64,000 nucleotides of DNA, taken from Marinobacterium rhizophilum (GTDB lineage: Bacteria > Pseudomonadota > Gammaproteobacteria > Pseudomonadales > Balneatricaceae). A program made the translations under genes and the position numbers. The notes beneath the pieces are model-generated. The model saw only the letters and a list, made by a program, of their open reading frames with translations, was not told where the DNA came from and did no database searches. Of this stretch, positions 36,293-45,100 are shown piece by piece; position 1 is the first letter of the stretch; the number at the start of each line of letters is the position of its first letter. Where the stretch lies: NCBI RefSeq assembly GCF_024397915.1, contig NZ_CP073347.1:62001-126000 (forward strand), written 5' to 3'.

Positions 36293-37141
36293 ATGGGCGA
36301 ATTAAGGCAATTAACCGGGTTCCCGATTGTCAGGTACATTGGCGTCTGGGGGCTGGTACTGGGAATAGCATGTGGAGTAGCGATGACGGCTCAGGCGGAG
36401 ACGGTGGACGAGTTACAGTCAATTCGCGCCGAACTGCAGGCATTGCAGCAGGGGCAAACGGCTGTGCAGCAGGAGCTGACTGAAATCAAGCAGATGCTGA
36501 TGGCGCTGCAAAAACCGGATAGTGGGCAAGCAGAGGCAGCCAAGCCACCGTCTGAGCCACCGTTACCCATGGCCATGACCGTTACCGGCTCGCCGTACCT
36601 GGGGCAGGACGATGCGCCTGTTGTCCTTATCGAATTCACCGATTATCAGTGTCCGTTCTGCCGCCGCCATTTCGAGCAGGCCCATCCGCGGCTGATAAAG
36701 GAGTTTGTCGATACCGGAAAACTTAAGATCGTACTGAAGGAATTTCCTCTGCAGAAGTTGCACCCGCTGGCCCCGCGAGCGGCCATGGCGGCACAATGTG
36801 CCGGCGACCAGCAGCAATACTGGTCGATGCATGATTTGCTGTTTCAGAATCAGACGCGCATGAGCATGGAGGACCTGGAATCCTTTGCCACGTCGCTGGA
36901 GCTCGATACGGCCCGTTTCCTGGAGTGTATGGAGCAGGGGCAATATGCGCCGCAGATCCGGGCGGATTTTGATCTGGGGGTTTCGGCCGGCGTCCGCGGG
37001 ACGCCGTTTTTCTACATAGGCCCCCTGGATCAAACGACACCGGGGGTTGTGACGGTAGAGCGTTTTCTCTACGGCGCCCAGCCCTACGAAACCTTTGCGC
37101 AAATGATCGAAGGGTTTCTGAGCCCCCAGGCAGCTAACTAG
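36293..37141 (+). CDS. DsbA-family thiol:disulfide oxidoreductase
   Basis: The 282-residue protein starts at an ATG with GGAG about 9 nt upstream. A signal or anchor sequence (about 12-35) is followed by a predicted coiled coil (LQSIRAELQALQQGQTAVQQ) and a DsbA/BdbD-like domain with EFTDYQCPFCRRHFEQ (CPFC active site) and cis-proline in GVRGTPFFYIG. It should introduce or exchange disulfides in the periplasm. The coiled coil suggests oligomerisation or membrane-proximal display. It lies in the middle of the cysteine-rich exoprotein genes and is probably dedicated to them. Its own promoter is not obvious. Confidence 0.9.
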   Translation: MGELRQLTGFPIVRYIGVWGLVLGIACGVAMTAQAETVDELQSIRAELQALQQGQTAVQQELTEIKQMLMALQKPDSGQAEAAKPPSEPPLPMAMTVTGSPYLGQDDAPVVLIEFTDYQCPFCRRHFEQAHPRLIKEFVDTGKLKIVLKEFPLQKLHPLAPRAAMAAQCAGDQQQYWSMHDLLFQNQTRMSMEDLESFATSLELDTARFLECMEQGQYAPQIRADFDLGVSAGVRGTPFFYIGPLDQTTPGVVTVERFLYGAQPYETFAQMIEGFLSPQAAN

Positions 37142-37196
37142 GAACGGTTTGGAGGTGCTGACGCCTCGCATGACGACAGCCCCTCGAAGCTCCTAA

Positions 37197-39812
37197 TCAG
37201 GTTTTTTTGCCTTTGCCATTGCCGTTACCGGGACCACCGCCTGTACCGGTACTGCTGCTTTGGTCCAGCGTAATGGTTACCGTAGCCATTGCTGTCAGTT
37301 TGCCATCACTCAGTGTGTAGCTGAACGAATCGGTAGACTTGAAGCTTTTCGCCGGCGTGTAGGTCAGGGTGCCATTGGCGTTCAGTGTGACACTCCCTTT
37401 GGACGGATCCGTCACGGCGGCTACCAGCAGCGTATCGCCATCCGGGTCACTGTCATTGGCTAATACGGCAATGGTGATCGGGCCATCATTCGCGATCAGG
37501 ATGCTGTCATCCTGGGCGACAGGTGCTTGGTTGTTGCTCACAGCACTGACACTGACTGTTACGTTGGCACTGGCGCTGGCGCCCTGGCCATCGGAGATCG
37601 TGTACGTAAAGGCTTCATTACCGCTGAAGCCGCTGGCCGGGGTAAAGCTGATTGTGCCATCGCCATTGATGACTGCGTTGCCATTCACGCCGCTCAGCGA
37701 CGCGACGCTCAGGCTGTCACCATCAGGATCCGAGTCGTTATCGAGTACCCTGATAATAACAGTGTTGCCTGCCGATGTTGCGGCGTTGTCATTCTGAGCG
37801 ACTGGCGCACTGTTGGTGGGCTGCGAAGCAATCACGTAGGAGAGAGTGCCTGTAGTCTGGGTGCTGTTGCCGGCCGCAGTGACCGGGATATCGTAAAACC
37901 CGTCAGCTGCATTTGCCGCTGAGGTGACGAGCACGCTGGTACTGGCGGTTTCGCCCGGAGCCAGCGCGCGCGTCTGGCTACTCCAGGTCACGGTCCAGCC
38001 GGTCGGGATCGTACTGCTCAGGTCGTAGGTCGTCGCCGTACAGGCCTGGCTGTCGTTGTTCGACAGCGTGACGACATACTCGACGCTGGTTCCGGCTGCG
38101 ACCCACTCACTCGACCCTGCGGGCAGTCCGATGGTCGGGGCTGCGTGGAGACAGTCCTGGGGACCCACGGTTACCGATACGTTAGCCTGGGTGCTGTCGA
38201 CCCAGTTGGTGGCGATTTCGACGCCAGCGCTTGTATCCACGAAGCGCTGGCCGACTACCAGTGCCGGGTCGTTGAAGTCGTAATAGCTTCCGCCACTGCT
38301 TTCCGGAGTCATATCCAGCAGACGGCTGCTGTTCCAGTCCGACAGGTTGCCGCGGTTGACCACGACGCCGTTGGTCACATTGTTGACATCCACCAGGTTA
38401 TTGCCGTCCACAATAAAGCTGTCGAAGCCAACAGGTTTACGAAATTCGATGTAGTACCAAGAGTTCTGGCCGGTCGTGGCGTCGGTGCCCTGCAGGACCT
38501 TGAGCGCTTTGGTGCCGCTGCCGTTACTGGCGTAAGGGGCGACGGCATAAGTGCCGCTGCTCGTGACCGCCAACAGTTCCTGATCGTTCCAGCCCAGGCG
38601 CTCTTTCTGAAAGGCGTTGAAATGACCGGTATGGGGGCTGCCCATAATATCGAGACGATTGGCATAGCCGACGTTATAACAGCTGCCTTCAATCACATCG
38701 TTGCCGCATTCCAGGCCACCCGAATGGCCCAGGCCTAGGTTGTGTCCCAGTTCGTGGCCCGCAACATAGGGCGTCGCGGAGCCGTTCAGCCAGGCCCAGG
38801 AGTTGTATCCACCAACAGAGCCCAGCCCTGTCCAGCCACAGGCATTTTTCGGGAAGGCATATACCAGCCGGCGGTAGGCCGACGTATCGATGCCTGCTGC
38901 GGTCGCGGCCTCGTTGGCTGCGGTTGCCAGAGCCCACTGATCACAGCTGGTGCTGCTGATCGGCAGCGTAAACCAGCCGGTAACATCACCACTTAGCCAG
39001 GTGCGATTGTCGGAGTTTTCAAGATAGAAGTCGTTGGTCGTGCCGAAGACAGTGTCCTGCACCTGTGCTTTGGTCCAGGGCTGCTCAGCCTTGTCCTGGA
39101 AGTTGACGAGCATGACCAGGGTCTTCTGCTCGCCAAAGGTATAGGCGCCGGCAGGCGGCGGTGTGCTGCTGGTGCTCTCCTGGGTGCAACATTCTGCAGT
39201 GACGATAGACTCCTGGCTCGCAACCAGAGCCCCGTCCGAATCGCTGCCGGCATGCGCTAGTAGCACGCCGTTAACTGAAACGGTTTCACCGTTCTGCAGT
39301 TCCGAATCTGGTTGTGTAATATTCAGTTCGAAACGTTCACCAAAGGGCGTTCTGACAAAACGACGCAGCTTATGGGAGCCATCTTCATAATCTTCATACA
39401 AGACTTCCGACTCACCGGCGATCTCGACTTTCTGTTCCAGTAACTCGACAACCTCAGCAGGCATGCCGTGCTGTTTATCTTCCGGAACGGCGACGCGCAG
39501 GACTTCGGCTGGATTGGTTTTGATCAGCTCGAGCAACAAGGCCTGACGTTCTTCGGCCCTGGCAATCATCTGCTGCAGCGCGCGGGATTTCTCGGCGCCC
39601 TGGGCCTTGGCCCAACGCTTTTGCAGTGCCATCAGTGCCTGGGTGTGCTCGGTGGCCTGCTGACGCGCCTGTTCGGCAACAGCTGACGCCGCCGAAGCAT
39701 TGGCATGACCAGGCGGGGTGCCGGCGAAGGTGACGAAGCTGGTGCAGCTCAGTGTGATAGCGAGGCCCGCGGCGGCCAGCGTCGCGGAAAATGTCGGCCC
39801 GGAAAGGCGCAT
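37197..39812 (-). CDS. Secreted M11/gametolysin-like zinc metalloprotease with NEW3-like and cadherin-like domains (2)
   Basis: The 871-residue paralogue of the 30462 protease has a signal peptide and a propeptide of the same kind (HTQALMALQKRWAKAQGAEK). The catalytic domain has HELGHNLGLGH near residue 353 and a Met-turn-like DIMGSPH. It then has an extra NEW3-type beta domain (about 560-660), two cadherin-like domains (RVLDNDSDPDGDSLSV, LANDSDPDGDTLLV) and a basic tail rich in Gly, Asn and Lys (GNGNGKGKKT). The ATG follows AGGAGAG. It is preceded by riboswitch copy 2. It is convergent with the DsbA-like gene. An extracellular protease exported by the T2SS is the likeliest role. Confidence 0.85.
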   Translation of the reverse strand: MRLSGPTFSATLAAAGLAITLSCTSFVTFAGTPPGHANASAASAVAEQARQQATEHTQALMALQKRWAKAQGAEKSRALQQMIARAEERQALLLELIKTNPAEVLRVAVPEDKQHGMPAEVVELLEQKVEIAGESEVLYEDYEDGSHKLRRFVRTPFGERFELNITQPDSELQNGETVSVNGVLLAHAGSDSDGALVASQESIVTAECCTQESTSSTPPPAGAYTFGEQKTLVMLVNFQDKAEQPWTKAQVQDTVFGTTNDFYLENSDNRTWLSGDVTGWFTLPISSTSCDQWALATAANEAATAAGIDTSAYRRLVYAFPKNACGWTGLGSVGGYNSWAWLNGSATPYVAGHELGHNLGLGHSGGLECGNDVIEGSCYNVGYANRLDIMGSPHTGHFNAFQKERLGWNDQELLAVTSSGTYAVAPYASNGSGTKALKVLQGTDATTGQNSWYYIEFRKPVGFDSFIVDGNNLVDVNNVTNGVVVNRGNLSDWNSSRLLDMTPESSGGSYYDFNDPALVVGQRFVDTSAGVEIATNWVDSTQANVSVTVGPQDCLHAAPTIGLPAGSSEWVAAGTSVEYVVTLSNNDSQACTATTYDLSSTIPTGWTVTWSSQTRALAPGETASTSVLVTSAANAADGFYDIPVTAAGNSTQTTGTLSYVIASQPTNSAPVAQNDNAATSAGNTVIIRVLDNDSDPDGDSLSVASLSGVNGNAVINGDGTISFTPASGFSGNEAFTYTISDGQGASASANVTVSVSAVSNNQAPVAQDDSILIANDGPITIAVLANDSDPDGDTLLVAAVTDPSKGSVTLNANGTLTYTPAKSFKSTDSFSYTLSDGKLTAMATVTITLDQSSSTGTGGGPGNGNGKGKKT

Positions 39813-39839
39813 AGATCTCTCCTGAAGTTGTTATTCAGC

Positions 39840-39986
39840 AAAGATCCTCTAGCGGCCAATCCGTAAGTGGTTCTCTCCTTCGGCGGTCCGGCGATCCCTT
39901 TATGTAAAGTTTAGATTACACCAAGGGACCCGTAACTTTGCGCCGCCTGATTGCTCAGGCTTTGCCTTTGTCGGGAGAGGATCTTT
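39840..39986 (-). ncRNA. GEMM-I (c-di-GMP-I) riboswitch-like leader, copy 2
   Basis: It has the same architecture as copy 1: GGCAAA, a GCCUGA-GCAA-UCAGGC hairpin (the GNRA loop changed from GUAA to GCAA), GGCGCAAAGUUACGGGUCC, then a variable stem and GGGAUCGCCGGACCGCC. Here the variable stem is GGUCCCUU paired with AAGGGAUC, differing from copies 1 and 3 on both strands. The core is 39881-39974. The exact AAAGAUCCUCU/AGAGGAUCUUU outer pair is kept. It lies 27 nt before the second protease gene. Confidence 0.82.
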
Positions 39987-40186
39987 CCAGCATCAAGTTG
40001 TTGCCGCGGACCTGTATGCCCGCGGATACGGCTAAAATTTGTGCGCCCGGGTCATCAAGGCCTGGTGTCTCAAGTCGGTACATTCGATCATCCCTGTTCA
40101 GTGCTGTGCCTGGGCGTCTTTGGGTTATCTGTTACATCTGCGAGCCAGTTAAACCTCAGATTCTGAACCCGGTGAAGCTGGTAAGA

Positions 40187-40230
40187 ACTATAACATGCTG
40201 ATTTGATCGATATTTATACAGATGTGGAAT
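40187..40230 (-). promoter_or_regulatory. Extended -10 promoter plus conserved box, copy 2
   Basis: TGTTATAGT (TATAGT at 40192-40187) and the upstream box ATTCCACATCTGTATAAATA (40230-40211) match copies 1 and 3 in sequence and spacing. The following ~60 nt (around 40075-40135) are also identical to copy 1. Confidence 0.55.
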
Positions 40231-40521
40231 ATGGCAATGGGGCTATGTTTCAAATTTGATCGGTTATCTCGATAAGCGTTGCGGATTACCGACATATCCA
40301 GGGCAGGGCATCTCCTGCCGTAAATCAAACGATACAGATGGGCTTGCCATGGAAGGGCAGGGCGTTACCACCGTCCTGCAAGCTGAGGTCTATCGTAGCC
40401 CGGCGACTGGCGGCTAGCTGTCGGGGCCGCTGAGTTGGTGCCTGTATCGTCAGGCTGACACCGCGCTGTTGATCTATTTCCTATTGAATTCAAAACGTTA
40501 GCCGTATTCCTGGGGGCGCCT

Positions 40522-40537
40522 GTAAGGCTGGCTTTAC
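40522..40537 (+). promoter_or_regulatory. 16-bp dyad, candidate enhancer-binding-protein site
   Basis: GTAAGGCTGGCTTTAC is a 7-2-7 dyad with one mismatched pair. It ends 65 nt before the -24 element at 40603, the same spacing as the dyad at 33476-33491. Confidence 0.45.
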
Positions 40538-40602
40538 GCCCGGCCTGCTGATGTATCCCGCCAGTCAATACTGTTTCTTTTGTTTTCAATGACTTGCCTT
40601 AA

Positions 40603-40618
40603 TGGCTCGCCTTTTGCT
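40603..40618 (+). promoter_or_regulatory. Sigma54 (-24/-12) promoter of the 40693-45394 unit
   Basis: TGGCTCGCCTTTTGCT has the GG-N10-GC core and TTGC at -12. It lies about 75 nt before the first ATG of a two-gene unit. Confidence 0.65.
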
Positions 40619-40692
40619 TTGTCGTACGGGAGAGCACAAGGAGTGCATCATGCGTGAAGCGCAGGGATGTTTGTGTTTCATGGGGAGTCCTT

Positions 40693-42072
40693 ATGTACCA
40701 GAACCATTCGATCATCGGCACGGAAAGACACACTGGGCAACACCCGGCCAATACCCGTAGGCATCTGGTCGATATCTGGGACCTGCTGGCTGTGATCGTT
40801 GTGGTAGTGCTTGTCGTGCACCTTTGGCCGTTCGACGAGGCTGGGCCTGGTCATAGAAACGAACAGGGTTATTCCATGGAGTCCCGTCCGCAAGCAGACC
40901 AGATTATTAAGGACCCAGTTAAAAAAGAAAAATCAGTAACCTTTCAAGAGAATGGGTTTGTCAGTGGTGGCGGGTTGTCTTCAATACCAGAGGATGGCTA
41001 CGACGATTCATTTGGCGCGAATGTGATAGAGAAAATAATTGTACAGCTCGCGCTGTTTCAACAGCGTGAGGGCTGGACCCTCCTGCCCGGTGACGTCGCC
41101 GATGCGCTTCGCGCACTGGACAGGCTTGTTGCACAAGGTGTTATAGCGATTCCGGCGATTCGCGGTTACCTGAGAGATTCTACCGACAGTTCCGCCGCCG
41201 GTGGTGGCTTCGAGCAGACTGGCTATGCGTCCTTGCGTCTGGCGCTTTTCGATGTCTTGCGCCAGATCGGTGGAAAACAGGCGGAGGCTATTTGGTACGA
41301 GGAGTTGCGTGCTACAGACAATCCGGTCGAGATAGAGGCGCTAGGGCGTTATCTGGAAGAGCAGGCTCCTGGACTCTATCGGCGGGACGTCGTGACGGCG
41401 GCCCGTGATGCTTTTGATGTGGCGACGGATGACGGTGTTCACGGACTGGACATAGGCCCCCTTTTTCAAGTTTTCAAGGATTATGGTGATGAGTCCCTTG
41501 TAGATGATTTGTCACAGGTATCACAGTTGCGCTGGGGGCAGTACGCCGCTGTAACGCTCGCAGGACTTCCCGGCGGCGTCGGTATTTCCAGTCTGACGCG
41601 CTGGGTCGAGGGCGCTTCTCCCAGAAACGCCAGCGCAGCTTTCGCATTGAAAATTCTGGCGCAGTCTGCCGACTACCCGGAGGCCCAGGTCGCGCTGCTG
41701 AATGGATTGCGTGATGGGCAGATTTCGGAGGCGCACTGGCCGGAGTTTGCGAAGCTGCTGGCGGGTACCTATCGCATACAGCTGGAGCCGCCGTCTCGCG
41801 GCTACACCTCATGGGGTCAGGAAATTGACAACGTTCAGGCCCCTGTGCTCAGGAGTCGCACCTATTCGTCCCGCACGCCGGGGGGGGGGCAGGTGCTTTA
41901 TGGCGTGGAGTCCGCCGCCCCTGTCCTGTTGCCCGAACAGGCCGAGTCGCGGATGGAGCTGATTGAAGCCTTGCTTGGCGAAACGCAAAGTCCGATAGCC
42001 AGACGGGAGCTGGAGCGGGCCTTCGAGACGATTTGGGCCTTCTACAGGGATCAGGAGAGGATGCGGTACTGA
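40693..42072 (+). CDS. Membrane-anchored helical protein of unknown function
   Basis: The protein has 459 residues when started at the ATG at 40693 (GGGAG 8 nt upstream); an in-frame GTG at 40654 is possible. One membrane helix near residues 31-46 (LLAVIVVVVLVVHLW) follows a short cytoplasmic N-terminus. The rest is a mostly alpha-helical periplasmic region with HEAT-like periodicity (LRLALFDVLRQIGGKQAEAIWYEEL, VEIEALGRYLEEQ). It contains no cysteine, unlike its neighbours. I recognise no family. It is followed 88 nt later by the large repeat protein, so it may assist assembly, presentation or secretion of that protein. Confidence 0.65.
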   Translation: MYQNHSIIGTERHTGQHPANTRRHLVDIWDLLAVIVVVVLVVHLWPFDEAGPGHRNEQGYSMESRPQADQIIKDPVKKEKSVTFQENGFVSGGGLSSIPEDGYDDSFGANVIEKIIVQLALFQQREGWTLLPGDVADALRALDRLVAQGVIAIPAIRGYLRDSTDSSAAGGGFEQTGYASLRLALFDVLRQIGGKQAEAIWYEELRATDNPVEIEALGRYLEEQAPGLYRRDVVTAARDAFDVATDDGVHGLDIGPLFQVFKDYGDESLVDDLSQVSQLRWGQYAAVTLAGLPGGVGISSLTRWVEGASPRNASAAFALKILAQSADYPEAQVALLNGLRDGQISEAHWPEFAKLLAGTYRIQLEPPSRGYTSWGQEIDNVQAPVLRSRTYSSRTPGGGQVLYGVESAAPVLLPEQAESRMELIEALLGETQSPIARRELERAFETIWAFYRDQERMRY

Positions 42073-42160
42073 ACAGAGAGAGGTACGTGAAGGTCCTGTT
42101 CAACGATTTGAATTGAACTGGATTCCTAATTACCAGCCTTTTTAAAAGGAGGGGCTGAAC

Positions 42161-45100
42161 ATGAAAACCGACACAAGGGGAAGACGGATCGGCGCCTGTA
42201 TATTGGGCGCCGCACTCGGGTTCGTTCCATTGATGGTCTCGGCGACATCGCTGCCGGGTAGTCATTTTGAGATTGACGCCAATGCCAACTTTGCGGTCGA
42301 CGGTACTGTCCCGCCGGCGATTGACTGGGCGCTGCCGGCCGTGGCTTCCGCCGCAGTGGTGGTAATAGATCAGCTCACCGGGAGTAACGACGATTCGTTC
42401 AAGGGTGGTACCAAGGAGGACAGTGTCAATCCGCAGACGACGACCGGTAGCATTCCGAACAACAAGAGTGACCTGAAGCACTTCGGTGTCTATCAGGAAA
42501 GCAATGGTGGAGACTTCCTGAACCTGTTCTGGACTCGGGTTCAGAACCCTTCAGGTACAACTCTGATGGATTTCGAGTTCAACGCCGGCAACAACCTCTA
42601 TCCGGCTACTTCCACGGGCGCGCAGTTCCCTGTACGCGAAGCCGGCGACCTGCTGGTGGAATACAAGCTGGCACAAGGCGGCACCACGCCGCAGCTGTTC
42701 CTCTATGAATGGCTGGTATCCGGCGGTAACTGCGAGGCCAGTAACAGTTACCCCTGCTGGGGTAACAAGACGGATCTTGCCGGGATTGCCATTGGCTCGA
42801 TCAATACGAGCACGGTGAGCAGCGGTGCCTTGGGCATAGACTCTTTCGATCCCTATACCTTTGGTGAAGCCAGTATCGACCTGAATGCAATCTTTCCTGC
42901 GGGTGCGTGCAGATCTTTTGGTTTCGCTTCGTTGAAAAGCCGTTCATCGGACTCGTTCTCCGCGCAGATGAAAGATTTCATCGCGCCTTATCCGGTCAAT
43001 ATCAGCAACTGCGCCAATATCAATATCAAGAAAACAGATGACGGTGATCCGCCAATGAACCTGGCCGGCGCAGTCTTCCGGCTATATAACGATGATGGCG
43101 GAACTGTTGGTGTCTTTGATACCGCTTCGGCCGCGACACCGGATACTCGCGCCACAGTGCGGGATTCCAATCCGGCTGTCGTTATTCCCGATTGCACAAC
43201 CGACAGCGATGGTGAGTGCAGTTGGATAAACGTTTTCGCCGCAGATTACTGCATCGTAGAGGTCACACCACCAACAGGGCATTCATTGCCCACGGATCCC
43301 GATTATTACGATTGCGGTACAGTGACAGCGGATAATGATTTCGATGTGATGTTTACCAATCCGAGACAGCCGGCGACCGTCAATATCCTGAAAAAGGATG
43401 ACGCTGATCCTCCAAGCCTACTGTTGGGCGCCGAGTTCACACTCTATAACGACGTCGGTACAGTTGGGACCTATGATGACGGTGTCGATACCAGTACCGG
43501 CAAGAGCTGTACGACGAATGCTGCGGGTGTCTGTTCGATCAGTAACATCCTGCCACAGGGCAATTACTGCATCGTTGAGACCGTTACGCCAACTGGCTAT
43601 GATACCGCAGCTCCGCAATGTGAAAATATAAGCCTCAACGAAACTGTCGAGCTGACATTCATTGACCCGAGGCAGCCGGCTACCGTCAATATCCTGAAAA
43701 AGGATGACGCTGATCCTCCAAGCCTGCTGTTGGGCGCCGAGTTCACACTCTATAATGACGTCGGTACAGTTGGGACCTATGATGACGGTGTCGATACCAG
43801 TACCGGCAAGAGCTGTACGACGAATGCTGCGGGTGTCTGTTCGATCAGTAACATCCTGCCACAGGGCAATTACTGCATCGTTGAGACCGTTACGCCAACT
43901 GGCTATGATACCGCAGCTCCGCAATGTGAAAATATAAGCCTCAACGAAACTGTCGAGCTGACATTCATTGACCCGAGGCAGCCGGCTACCGTCAATATTC
44001 TCAAGAAGGACGATGCGGAGCCCCCCAACCTGCTGTCAGGCGCCGAGTTCACGTTGTATAACGACACAGGGTTGGTCGGAACCTATGAGGACGGTGTCGA
44101 TTCCAGCACGGGCAAGACCTGTACGACCAATGCATCAGGCGTTTGCTCAATTAGCAATATTTTGCCGCCGGGCAACTACTGCCTCGTTGAAACGATCACC
44201 CCGAGCGGTTACACGACAGCTGATCCGCAGTGTGTCAGCTTGAGTCTAAACGATACCGTCAACCTGACGTTTATCGACCCGAGACAGGCAGCCACCGTCA
44301 ATGTTCTGAAAAAGGATGACGCCGAGCCGCCGAACTTGCTGTTGGGGGCCGAGTTCACACTGTATAACGACGCGGGTACGGTCGGGGTCTACGATGACGG
44401 TGTCGATTCCAGCACTGGCAAGACCTGTACGACCAATGCATCGGGCGTTTGCTCAATTAGCAATATTCTGCCGCCAGGCGATTACTGTCTCGTCGAGACA
44501 CTCACGCCAACCGGTTACGATACGGCCGATCCGCAGTGCGTTAGTATCGGATTGAACGAAACGATCAATCTGGAATTCATTGACCCGAGGCAGCCGGCCA
44601 GCGTTAATATCCTGAAAAAAGACGATGCCGACAATGTTCTGCAGGGTGCCGGGTTTACGTTGTATAACGACCTGGGTACCGTCGGAACCTATGATAATGG
44701 CGTCGATACCAGCACCGGTAAAACCTGTGTAACCAGTGCTTCCGGGATCTGCACTATTGATCAAATTCTGCCACCGGGGGGCTACTGTCTGGTCGAAACG
44801 GTAACACCGGTGGGTTATGAAACGGCTGATCCGCAGTGCACCAACCTTAGCCTCAATGAAACGGTCAATCTGGAGTTTGTGGACCCGCGCAAACGCGGCG
44901 CCATTCTGATCACCAAAACCCGCAAGCATGCGGCTGACGGTCCGGGAGATCATGCCCATGCGGGTGTAACCTTTACCGTCAGTGGTGGTGGCCTTGCTGT
45001 GCCGGCTGAGGTGGTGACGGACGCAAATGGTCAGGCCTGTGTCGATGATTTGTTGTTCAGCGAGTTCTTTGGCGGTAATTACAGCGTCACTGAAACCTTG

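Noticed and set aside
37142..37196. Possible terminator between the DsbA-like gene and the convergent second protease
   Set aside because: No stem with a T-run is visible in this 55-bp gap.
43418..43924. Antisense ORF with an internal repeat inside the giant repeat gene
   Set aside because: The repeat is simply the complement of the 306-bp coding units; there is no start context or family match.
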